A stretch of DNA of 5,018 bases from Burkholderiaceae bacterium. GTDB taxonomy: Bacteria; Pseudomonadota; Gammaproteobacteria; Burkholderiales; Burkholderiaceae_C. How positions within the stretch are numbered: position 1 is the stretch's first letter; each line of letters begins with the position of its first letter. The stretch lies in contig JAISNB010000230.1 in the NCBI GenBank assembly GCA_031276435.1, positions 1-5,018 on the forward strand, in the 5' to 3' direction. Shown piece by piece: positions 1-5,018 of the stretch. The notes under the pieces are model-generated. The model made no database searches. It saw only the letters and a list, made by a program, of their open reading frames with translations, and was not told the DNA's origin. Made by a program: the position numbers and the translations under genes.

Positions 1-449
1 TCGTCCCAGCGGATGCAACGCTCGTGCGCGGGGCTGTAGTAGTCGGTTGTTTTGTAGAGGAAATCCGCGCTTTCCGAGAGCACCACAAAGCCGTGCGCCA
101 GACCGGGCGGAATCCAGAACTGGTGGTGGTTGTCTTGCGTGAGTTCGGCCGCCGCCCATTGTCCGAAGGTGGGCGAGCCGCGCCGGATGTCAACGGCCAC
201 ATCCCAGACCGCGCCGCGCACCACGCGCACCAGTTTGCCCTGTGCCCTGGGTGGCAACTGGTAGTGCAGGCCGCGCAGCACGCCCCGGCGGCTGCGGCTG
301 TGGTTGTCCTGCACAAACGCGGTGTCCAGCCCTGTGGCCTGCCGGAATGTCTGCTGGTTGTAGCTTTCAAGGAAAAAGCCGCGGCTGTCGCCAAAGACCT
401 TGGGTTGCAACAGCAGGACGTCGGGGATGCGCTGGCGAATGACTTGCAT
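1..449 (-). CDS. rfbC: dTDP-4-dehydrorhamnose 3,5-epimerase, C-terminus cut by window edge
   Basis: RfbC/RmlC epimerises C3 and C5 of dTDP-4-keto-6-deoxy-D-glucose, the third step of cytoplasmic dTDP-L-rhamnose synthesis. The ATG is at 449-447 and 149 codons are visible. The family is usually about 180-185 residues, so roughly 30-35 are missing past the left edge. The cupin fold is recognisable: GDSRGFFLESYN at 20-31, QDNHSRSRRGVLRGLHYQ at 47-64 with the expected catalytic His62, Lys72 in the following strand, PPGLAHGFVVLSE at 114-126, and FLYKTTDYYSP at 130-140, which carries the conserved tyrosines 132 and 138. The start lies 27 bases after the rfbA stop. No Shine-Dalgarno is visible before the ATG (the preceding bases are a T-run and a C-run), so it may rely on coupling within the operon. 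The identity is secure; only the C-terminus is unseen. Confidence 0.96.
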   Translation of the reverse strand, partial: MQVIRQRIPDVLLLQPKVFGDSRGFFLESYNQQTFRQATGLDTAFVQDNHSRSRRGVLRGLHYQLPPRAQGKLVRVVRGAVWDVAVDIRRGSPTFGQWAAAELTQDNHHQFWIPPGLAHGFVVLSESADFLYKTTDYYSPAHERCIRWD

Positions 450-476
450 GGGGGAAAAACCGGATGAGTGGATCGA

Positions 477-1367
477 TCAGTAAACGTTTTGCGTCAGCAG
501 GCGCAGCAGATAGCGGCCATAGCCGCTTTTGGCCAGCGGCTTGGCCAGGCGCTCAAGCTGCGCGCTGTCGATCCACTGGTTGCGCCAGGCCATCTCTTCG
601 GGGCAGGCCACTTTGAGGCCCTGGCGGTGCTCCAGCGTGGCGATGAACTGGCTGGCTTCGAGCAGGCTTTCGTGCGTGCCCGTGTCCAGCCAGGCGTAGC
701 CGCGCCCCATGATTTCGATGCCAAGCTGGCCGCGCCGCAGGTAGTGCTGGTTGAGGTCGGTGATTTCCAGTTCGCCGCGCGCCGAGGGTTTGAGCGCGCG
801 CGCCAGTTCCACCACGTGCGCGTCGTAAAAGTACAGCCCGGTGACGGCGTAGCCGCTTTTGGGGCGGGCGGGTTTTTCTTCGAGCGAAAGCACTTTGCCC
901 GAGGCGTCGAATTCGGCCACGCCGTAGCGTTCGGGGTCGTTTACGTGGTAGGCGAATACGGTGGCGCCTTCACGCTTGCGCTGCGCGCTCAGCAGCAAGT
1001 CCTGGAAGTCGTGCCCGTAGAAAATGTTGTCGCCCAGCACCAGCGCGCTGGGGGCGCCGTCCAGGAATTGTTCGCCAATCAGAAACGCCTGCGCCAGTCC
1101 GTCGGGACTGGGCTGCACGGCGTATTGCAGGCGCAGGCCCCACTGGCCGCCATCGCCAAGCAGTTGCGCAAAGCGCGGCGTGTCCTGCGGCGTGCTGATG
1201 ACCAGGATGTCGCGGATGCCCGCCAGCATGAGCGTGCACAGCGGGTAATACACCATGGGTTTGTCGTAGACGGGCAGCAGTTGCTTGCTCATGGCCAGCG
1301 TGGCCGGGTGCAGCCGGGTGCCGGAGCCGCCAGCCAGAAGAATGCCTTTGCGTGGTGGGATCGTCAT
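477..1367 (-). CDS. rfbA: glucose-1-phosphate thymidylyltransferase
   Basis: RfbA/RmlA joins glucose-1-phosphate and dTTP to give dTDP-glucose and pyrophosphate, the committed step of the rhamnose pathway, and in the family it is feedback-inhibited by dTDP-rhamnose. From the ATG at 1367 the protein is 296 residues, normal for the family. It has the nucleotidyltransferase signature GGSGTR at 13-18, then SKQLLPVYDKPMVYYPL at 27-43. LGDNIFYGHDF at 111-121 carries the metal-binding Asp113, EEKP is at 163-166, and WLDTGTHESL at 226-235 carries the second metal-binding Asp228. A TTG at 1382, directly abutting the rfbD stop, would add five residues (MVFPE). I prefer the ATG because the family signature begins close behind it. 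Neither start has a convincing Shine-Dalgarno, so coupling to rfbD translation is likely. The TGA stop is at 479-477. Confidence 0.97.
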   Translation of the reverse strand: MTIPPRKGILLAGGSGTRLHPATLAMSKQLLPVYDKPMVYYPLCTLMLAGIRDILVISTPQDTPRFAQLLGDGGQWGLRLQYAVQPSPDGLAQAFLIGEQFLDGAPSALVLGDNIFYGHDFQDLLLSAQRKREGATVFAYHVNDPERYGVAEFDASGKVLSLEEKPARPKSGYAVTGLYFYDAHVVELARALKPSARGELEITDLNQHYLRRGQLGIEIMGRGYAWLDTGTHESLLEASQFIATLEHRQGLKVACPEEMAWRNQWIDSAQLERLAKPLAKSGYGRYLLRLLTQNVY

Positions 1368-1382
1368 TTCAGGGAAAACCAA

Positions 1383-2363
1383 TCAGGGGTTGGGTTGGCT
1401 GCTGCCGCCGCCACCGTCACTGGTCAGGGCCAGGATTTCTGCCAGCGTGCGATCGACACCGCTTTGCCAGTGGGGCAGGCGCAGATCAAAGGCGGCTTGC
1501 AGTTTGCCCGTTGCCAGGCGCGAATTGGCGGGCCGGCGCGCGCTGGCGGGGTACGCGGCGGCGCAAACGGGCTGCACGTCGCGCACGGCCAGGGGCAGTG
1601 CGAGCGCGCGCGCTTGCGCGAAGATGTGGCGCGCGTAGGCGTGCCAGTTGGTCTCGCCCGCCGCCGCCAGGTGGTAGATGCCGCCCAGCGCCGGATTGGC
1701 GCGCGCGCGGCGCAGCGCGTGCGCGGTGACGTCGGCAATCAGTTCAGCGCCCGTGGGCGCGCCGTACTGGTCGGCAATGACTTGCAGCCGCTCCTTCTCG
1801 CGCCCCAGGCGCAGCATGGTGCGGATGAAATTGCCGCCGCGCGCGGCGTGCACCCAGCTTGTGCGAAAAATCAGGTGCTGGCAGCCGCTGGCCTGGATGG
1901 CCTGCTCGCCCGCGAGCTTGGTGCGGCCATACACGCTCAGCGGGCCGGTGGCGTCGCCCTCTTGCCAGGGCCTCTGGCCGCTGCCGTCAAAAACGTAGTC
2001 GCTGCTGTAGTGCACCAGCCACGCGCCCAGCGCGGCGGCTTCGCGCGCCAGTGCGGCGGGCGCTTCGGCGTTGACGCGCCACGCCAGATCGGCCTGGCTT
2101 TCGGCCTTGTCCACGGCGGTGTAGGCCGCCGCGTTGACGATGACCGCGGGCCGCACGGCGCGCACGGTGGCGGCCAGTTGCGCCGCATCGCCCAGATCGC
2201 CGCACAGCGCCGCGCCGCGCGCGTTGTCGCCTGCCACTGCCGTTGCCGCCGCGCCTTGCCTGCCCAGCGCCAGCACGTCATCCAGCGGGGCCAGCGCGCG
2301 CTGCAATTCCCATCCAAGCTGGCCGTTTTTGCCCAGCAGCAAAATGGGGCCGCGCGGCATCAT
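1383..2363 (-). CDS. rfbD: dTDP-4-dehydrorhamnose reductase
   Basis: RfbD/RmlD uses NAD(P)H to reduce dTDP-4-keto-L-rhamnose to dTDP-L-rhamnose, the last step of the pathway. It is an extended short-chain dehydrogenase with a Rossmann fold. Reading from the first of two tandem ATGs (2363 and 2360) gives 326 residues. Visible motifs are LLLGKNGQLG at 8-17 for the cofactor, NAAAYTAVDKAE at 77-88, SSDYVFDG at 120-127, and the catalytic pair Tyr145 and Lys149 in VYGRTK. At 326 residues it is longer than the roughly 290-300 usual for RmlD. The extra length sits in an Ala/Gly-rich stretch at about 36-50 and a Gly/Ser tail (SDGGGGSSQPNP) at the C-terminus. The first ATG shares its A with the rfbB TGA, so translation is probably coupled. 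A GAAGG lies about 10 bases before it. A longer upstream reading overlaps rfbB and is not credible. Confidence 0.96.
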   Translation of the reverse strand: MMPRGPILLLGKNGQLGWELQRALAPLDDVLALGRQGAAATAVAGDNARGAALCGDLGDAAQLAATVRAVRPAVIVNAAAYTAVDKAESQADLAWRVNAEAPAALAREAAALGAWLVHYSSDYVFDGSGQRPWQEGDATGPLSVYGRTKLAGEQAIQASGCQHLIFRTSWVHAARGGNFIRTMLRLGREKERLQVIADQYGAPTGAELIADVTAHALRRARANPALGGIYHLAAAGETNWHAYARHIFAQARALALPLAVRDVQPVCAAAYPASARRPANSRLATGKLQAAFDLRLPHWQSGVDRTLAEILALTSDGGGGSSQPNP

Positions 2364-3442
2364 CAAGCGCCCGCCTTCGCGCTGGCCGCGCCGTAGTGTT
2401 GGCTCACCCAGGCGCGGTAGGCGCCCGATTGCACGTCGCGCACCCAGTCCGGGTGCGCCAGATACCACTGCACGGTTTTGCGCATGCCGGTGGCAAAGGT
2501 CTCGGCGGGCTTCCAGCCCAGTTCGCGCTCGATCTTGCGCGCGTCGATGGCGTAGCGGCGGTCGTGTCCGGGGCGGTCTGGCACGTGGGCAATCAGCGCG
2601 CGGTGGCTTTGCCCGCCGGGGCGCGGCTCCAGTGCGTCGAGCAAATCGCACACGGTGTGCACGACGCAGAGGTTGGTTTGCTCGTTGCAGCCGCCCACGT
2701 TGTAGGTCTCGCCCACGCGACCGGCTTGCAGCACGCGGCCAATGGCGCGGCAGTGGTCGGCAACGAACAGCCAGTCGCGCACCTGCTGGCCGTCGCCGTA
2801 CACGGGCAGGGGGCGGCCCGCCAGCGCGTTGACGATGGTCAGCGGAATGAGCTTTTCCGGAAAGTGGTACGGCCCGTAGTTGTTGGAGCAGTTGGTGGTC
2901 AGCACGGGCAGGCCGTGTGTGTGGTACCAGGCGCGCACCAGGTGGTCGCTGGCGGCCTTGCTGGCGCTGTACGGGCTGTTGGGCGCGTGCGGATGGCCCT
3001 CGGTAAAAGCGGGCGCGCCGGGCGCGAGGCTGCCGTACACCTCGTCGGTGGACACGTGCAGGAAGCGAAAGCTGGCCTTGTCCGCCGCGTCCAGATCGCT
3101 CCAGTAGGCGCGCGCAGCCTCCAGCAAGCGGTAAGTGCCCACCACGTTGGTGGCGATGAACCCGTCCGCGTCGCGAATGGAGCGGTCCACATGGCTTTCG
3201 GCGGCCAGATTGACGATGGCGCGTGGCCGGTACGCGCGCAGCAATTGCCCCACCAGGGCTGCGTCGCCAATGTCGCCTTGCACGAACACGTGGCGCGCGT
3301 CGCCTTCGAGCGACTTGAGGTTCGCCAGATTGCCCGCGTAGGTGAGTTTGTCGAGGTTGAGCACCGGCTCGTCGCAGCCAGCCAGCCAGTCCAGCACGAA
3401 GTTGCTGCCAATAAAGCCAGCGCCCCCGGTCACGAGGATCAT
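2363..3442 (-). CDS. rfbB: dTDP-glucose 4,6-dehydratase
   Basis: RfbB/RmlB converts dTDP-glucose to dTDP-4-keto-6-deoxy-D-glucose using tightly bound NAD, the second step of rhamnose synthesis. From the ATG at 3442 it is 359 residues, the normal size. It starts directly with the Rossmann glycine motif TGGAGFIGSNF at 5-15. LDKLTYAGNL is at 30-39, NLAAESHVDRSI at 78-89, and the catalytic STDEVYG at 131-137 includes Thr132, Asp133 and Glu134. The catalytic Tyr158 and Lys162 lie in SPYSASKAASDH, followed by NCSNNYGPYHFPEKLIPL. GDGQQVRDWLFVADH and YNVGG further on match the nucleotide-sugar binding half. It is the first gene of the operon and the only one with a strong Shine-Dalgarno (GGAGA, 5-base gap from GGAG to ATG). 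Its stop overlaps the rfbD start. A frame extension upstream to 3712 reads through hairpins and repeats and is rejected. Confidence 0.98.
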   Translation of the reverse strand: MILVTGGAGFIGSNFVLDWLAGCDEPVLNLDKLTYAGNLANLKSLEGDARHVFVQGDIGDAALVGQLLRAYRPRAIVNLAAESHVDRSIRDADGFIATNVVGTYRLLEAARAYWSDLDAADKASFRFLHVSTDEVYGSLAPGAPAFTEGHPHAPNSPYSASKAASDHLVRAWYHTHGLPVLTTNCSNNYGPYHFPEKLIPLTIVNALAGRPLPVYGDGQQVRDWLFVADHCRAIGRVLQAGRVGETYNVGGCNEQTNLCVVHTVCDLLDALEPRPGGQSHRALIAHVPDRPGHDRRYAIDARKIERELGWKPAETFATGMRKTVQWYLAHPDWVRDVQSGAYRAWVSQHYGAASAKAGA

Positions 3443-3446
3443 GAAT

Positions 3447-3451
3447 TCTCC
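3447..3451 (-). promoter_or_regulatory. Ribosome binding site of rfbB
   Basis: On the minus strand GGAGA stands just before AATTC and the ATG at 3442, a normal spacing. It fixes the rfbB start, and it is the only strong ribosome binding site I can see in the four-gene operon. Confidence 0.8.
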
Positions 3452-3458
3452 AGCACCA

Positions 3459-3489
3459 CGGGCCGCGCCCGCCCGGCGCGCGCGCCGGG
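3459..3489 (-). promoter_or_regulatory. Tandem GC hairpins in the rfbB leader
   Basis: Two perfect inverted repeats lie back to back with no base between them. The first (3472-3489) is the 18-base palindrome CCCGGCGCGCGCGCCGGG. The second (3459-3471) has arms CGGGC and GCCCG around a 3-base loop. On the rfb transcript they would fold just upstream of the Shine-Dalgarno at 3451-3447. There is no U-run after them on either strand, so they do not look like an intrinsic terminator. A role in mRNA stability or translation control is inference; binding by a protein to the DNA palindrome is an alternative. Confidence 0.6.
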
Positions 3490-3512
3490 TGCGCAAAAAG
3501 CCCAAAACCGTG

Positions 3513-3541
3513 ATTATTTCACGCCGCCCGCCCGCAATGAC
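3513..3541 (-). promoter_or_regulatory. Candidate rfb operon promoter with overlapping palindrome
   Basis: On the minus strand AATAAT (3518-3513) matches the sigma-70 -10 box at five of six bases. The hexamer 17 bases upstream (GTCATT, 3541-3536) is a poor -35 box, so an activator might be needed. The -10 box lies inside the perfect inverted repeat CGTGA-AATAA-TCACG (3509-3523), which could be an operator. Transcription from here would give a leader of roughly 60 bases carrying both GC hairpins. This is the best candidate in the zone but is weakly supported. Confidence 0.25.
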
Positions 3542-3568
3542 GGAGAAAACAGCACCTTGCCGCCAACG

Positions 3569-3593
3569 GCAGGGGCGGGTTTCACCCCCCTGC
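3569..3593. repeat. GC-rich inverted repeat upstream of rfbB
   Basis: GCAGGGG (3569-3575) pairs with CCCCTGC (3587-3593), and two further G-C pairs inside extend the stem past a bulged C. It lies upstream of the candidate promoter. No clear T-run follows on either strand, so I do not call it a terminator, though it might still end transcription entering from the right. Confidence 0.45.
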
Positions 3594-3643
3594 AGACACA
3601 CGCGCCGGGGGCACGAGCGGCTTGCCCACAGCGCGCGGCTTCT

Positions 3644-3710
3644 TTGCCTTTTCTTCTCTCCCACTGGCGGGGGAGATGTCCCGGCGGGGACGACAGAGCG
3701 TGAGTGCAAC
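3644..3710 (+). repeat. REP-like element A
   Basis: This copy has a stem TCTCCC/GGGAGA (3657-3662 with 3671-3676), then a second small stem TCCC/GGGA (3679-3682 with 3687-3690), and a tail GAGCGTGAG. It matches element C at 3841 in order and spacing: TTGCCTT, a CT-rich arm, a GA-rich arm, CCCGGC, then a GAGCG tail. The style matches the common intergenic REP-type repeats of proteobacteria that are built on CCCTCTCCC and GGGAGAGGG arms. Confidence 0.6.
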
Positions 3711-3740
3711 ACCGATCAAGCGCTGCGCTTTGCATGGCAG

Positions 3741-3779
3741 AACCCCTCACCCAACCCTCTCTCCTAGAGGGGCGAGGGT
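3741..3779 (-). repeat. REP-like element B, reverse orientation
   Basis: On the plus strand this begins CCCCTCACCC and continues into CCCTCT (3755-3760), which pairs with AGAGGG (3766-3771). An outer stem CCCTC/GAGGG (3744-3748 with 3774-3778) closes it. Read on the minus strand it ends in GGGTTGGGTGAGGGG, the usual tail of this repeat type, so it lies opposite to elements A and C. Confidence 0.6.
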
Positions 3780-3840
3780 AAAGAATACAAATGCGCCGCG
3801 CTTGCCCAAGATGGCGAGGGCCAATGGATGGATGCGCCGC

Positions 3841-3893
3841 TTGCCTTCCTCTCTCTCCCTTCAAGGGAGAGAGTGCCCCGGCAGAGCGAGAGA
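3841..3893 (+). repeat. REP-like element C
   Basis: An 11-base perfect inverted repeat (3851-3861 with 3863-3873) reads CTCTCTCCCTT against AAGGGAGAGAG. It is followed by TGCCCCGGCAGAGCGAGAG, the same layout as element A about 200 bases to the left. The loop of the strict palindrome is one base, so the actual RNA or single-strand loop would be larger. Confidence 0.6.
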
Positions 3894-4199
3894 GCAACCG
3901 TGTTTGTTGTCAAGCGTTTTTATCGTAAAGCGTTCTCCTTTCCGCACGGACAGCACGCTGCCTCTAGTATGCCAACGAATTTTTCTAGCACTGCTTCAGT
4001 CATTTTTCACAATCCCTTCCTTGCAAAAGACGGGCTTGGTGCCCAGGCAACCGTTCGGGTTGATGTGAAAAAACCGGCTGGACGCTTCTGGTTCTCTCGC
4101 GGAATCATCGCTGTTCCAAGGGTGTAACGAACGATCCAGCCGGGCCGCTCAAACAGCAGCAATTAAGCGTTTTTGCGCTCCGGATGCGAACCTCGTGAA
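3894..4199. other. Intergenic stretch with no identified gene
   Basis: I see no recognisable gene here. On the minus strand a frame stays open for 50 codons (4148-3999, stop 3998-3996) and contains HINPNGCLGTKPVFCKEG, but it has no ATG, GTG or TTG start in the part read. Its end overlaps the ATG (4003-4001) of a 27-codon frame ending at 3920. That small frame contains CCPCG and is preceded by a purine-rich AAGGAAGGG about 10 bases upstream. Both could be chance or debris from the decayed gene to the right. A 9-base inverted repeat (4074-4082 with 4135-4143) also lies here. Confidence 0.5.
4134..4149. repeat. Short direct repeat shared with the lectin remnant
   Basis: ATCCAGCCGGGCCGCT here matches 4405-4419 (ATCCAGCCGGGCGCT) except for one extra C. 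On the minus strand both copies can encode P-G-W-I, the residues found at the start of the lectin-like domain. This suggests, but does not prove, that a second small piece of the same gene family lies downstream. The site also forms one arm of the inverted repeat with 4074-4082. Confidence 0.35.
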
Positions 4200-4521
4200 A
4201 ATCAAGTAAAACGCCATTCCATGCCTGTGCCGCCATGGATGGCGTACTCAAAGGTGATTTGCAGGCCTTCTTCACGCGAAAAAGCCGTGTTGCAGACAGA
4301 TGTTCCAACCTAGTGTTGCGCCAGTTCAGTCAATCGCAGCCAGCCTTGGCCGTCGGTGTCGATGCTGGCGGGAACGGTCAATTTGGCACTTCCCATGGGG
4401 GAGTATCCAGCCGGGCGCTGTGGCGTAGCGGAAAAAATCTGCGTCTGTTTCTGTATGTAATGGAGATGGCGGCGTGTACGGGGGCTATGCCCCAGGCCGT
4501 GCAGGCCATGGCCGCTGTCAT
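4200..4521 (-). pseudogene. Decayed, truncated exported L-type-lectin-like protein
   Basis: No single frame covers this region, but pieces in successive frames add up to one protein. From the ATG at 4521 the first piece has a hydrophobic stretch and a VHA-A cleavage-like site (MTAAMACTAWGIAPVHA), with KLARIL encoded just before it, so the original start may lie further upstream and be lost. A frame change near 4454 leads to TETDADFFRYATAPGWIL. An extra base in the C-run at 4397-4401 leads to MGSAKLTVPASIDTDGQG, then WLRLTELAQH and a TAG (4312-4310). The same frame continues NTAFSREEGLQITFEYA, then IHGGTG. An apparent 4-base loss then shifts to GMAFYLI (4220-4200), after which similarity stops. 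GWLRLT, NTAFS, ITFEYA and GGTG-(AD)-GMAFYL is the order I know from L-type lectin-like domains of secreted betaproteobacterial proteins. That family call is from memory and unsearched. The gene is surely non-functional. Confidence 0.6.
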
Positions 4522-5018
4522 AAGAATGCGGGCTAGTTTGTGGAAAGATTGTGTATATGAAAAACAGTAATCAGCAGATTGTTTTAATGAATTATTTTTT
4601 ATAATTGCCGATTGCCGCTTATATCAGCAGTTGAGAAATAAAGTCCAGCGGTCCCGGAATTTATTTCTGATGTGTTGCCATCTAACATGGGAACTGACTC
4701 CTGTCAAATGAGTACTATCAAGGTAAAGAACCTGCTTGCTGCCTTTGGGGGGTGCGCAAGCTCCTTGCCCGGATGAGGAGCATGGCTGACTGCTGTGCAA
4801 CACCGCCAGAGCCACTTGGACAGGACACTTGCCCGTCACCGGGTTGGAACACGATCACAAACAACAGGTTCAGTGGGCGCCTTTGGCCTTTGCCACTTCT
4901 TCATGCGTCCGGTCTGCGTCGCGTTGAGCAGTGCGGCAACACAGGGGAACAAGATCGGCGGATCGGCGCGGAGCCAAAACACGCATGCCATGCTAGCAGC
5001 GTTTTCGCGTTTTGCAAC
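4522..5018. other. Intergenic stretch with AT-rich island, no identified gene
   Basis: Positions 4541-4640 are only 29% GC against the GC-rich rfb block, and probably include the old promoter region of the decayed lectin gene. The island holds TATAAT on the plus strand (4600-4605), a tandem repeat ATTGCCG (4604-4617) and two copies of ATCAGCAG (4570-4577 and 4623-4630). A GTG-started minus-strand frame (4839-4624, 71 codons) and an open plus-strand frame from about 4776 to the edge have no ribosome binding site or family motif I recognise. A 52-residue minus-strand frame near the right edge (MACVFWLRAD...) is equally unsupported. Confidence 0.5.
4634..4668. repeat. Inverted repeat, possible hairpin
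   Basis: AGAAATAAA (4634-4642) is the exact reverse complement of TTTATTTCT (4660-4668). After one mismatch the stem goes on with TCC/GGA (4644-4646 with 4656-4658), leaving a 9-base loop. It lies about 110 bases upstream of the decayed lectin gene. The shape suits a cis element or a bidirectional terminator-like hairpin, but the AT-rich arms make the function unclear. Confidence 0.5.

Noticed and set aside
24..467. 147-codon plus-strand frame
   Set aside because: It lies opposite rfbC, whose cupin motifs and catalytic residues are clear.
468..2396. 642-codon open frame on the plus strand
   Set aside because: It is antisense to rfbA and rfbD, whose motifs are intact. Long antisense frames are expected opposite GC-rich genes with strong third-position bias, and the translation is low-complexity Ala/Arg/Gln-rich.
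2243..3703. 486-codon plus-strand frame
   Set aside because: It is antisense to rfbB and runs on into the promoter zone and repeats, with no recognisable domain.
3644..3893. Possible CRISPR array
   Set aside because: There are only three imperfect repeats, of mixed orientation and uneven spacing, with internal hairpins. REP-like elements fit better.
3514..3897. 127-codon minus-strand frame
   Set aside because: It is a translation of the REP-like elements and spacer (SPLKGERGRQ and PRPSRREGW type text), a known artefact of such repeats.
4105..4308. 67-codon minus-strand frame
   Set aside because: It runs through the lectin remnant in the wrong frame and then into unassigned sequence. The remnant pieces in other frames are a better explanation.
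4235..4570. 111-codon plus-strand frame
   Set aside because: It lies antisense to the lectin-like remnant, which explains the bases better. It has no ribosome binding site or known motif.
4579..4605. Plus-strand promoter-like TTGTTT ... TATAAT
   Set aside because: The spacer is only 15 bases, it sits in an AT-rich island where such matches arise by chance, and no credible plus-strand gene follows.

Overview
The window looks like chromosomal DNA from a GC-rich betaproteobacterium, most likely of the order Burkholderiales. This rests on the high-GC coding style, the gene order rfbB-rfbD-rfbA-rfbC, the REP-type intergenic repeats and the style of a decayed exported protein. The taxonomic call is inference from pattern only.

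Positions 1-3442 hold the dTDP-L-rhamnose operon, transcribed leftward on the minus strand in the order rfbB (2363-3442), rfbD (1383-2363), rfbA (477-1367) and rfbC (1-449, cut by the left edge). The four enzymes form one complete pathway. RfbA makes dTDP-glucose from glucose-1-phosphate and dTTP. RfbB oxidises and dehydrates it to the 4-keto-6-deoxy sugar, RfbC epimerises C3 and C5, and RfbD reduces the product to dTDP-L-rhamnose for O-antigen or other surface glycans. All key motifs I can check are intact. rfbB and rfbD overlap by one base, rfbD and rfbA are 17 bases apart, and rfbA and rfbC are 27 bases apart. Only rfbB has a clear Shine-Dalgarno sequence.

Positions 3443-3600 are the rfb leader and probable promoter zone. 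They contain two back-to-back GC hairpins just before the rfbB ribosome binding site, a candidate -10 box inside a small palindrome, and a further GC-rich hairpin. Positions 3644-3893 hold three REP-like hairpin repeats whose orientations alternate.

Positions 3894-5018 have no intact gene. The main find is a heavily decayed gene at about 4200-4521 on the minus strand. Its pieces read as a signal peptide followed by the start of an L-type-lectin-like domain, broken by two frame changes, a TAG stop and an apparent 4-base deletion. Upstream of it is an AT-rich island (29% GC over 4541-4640), then a hairpin at 4634-4668, then unassigned sequence to the right edge. I see no intact undescribed system; the unusual material is the lectin remnant, the rfb leader structure and the repeat cluster.
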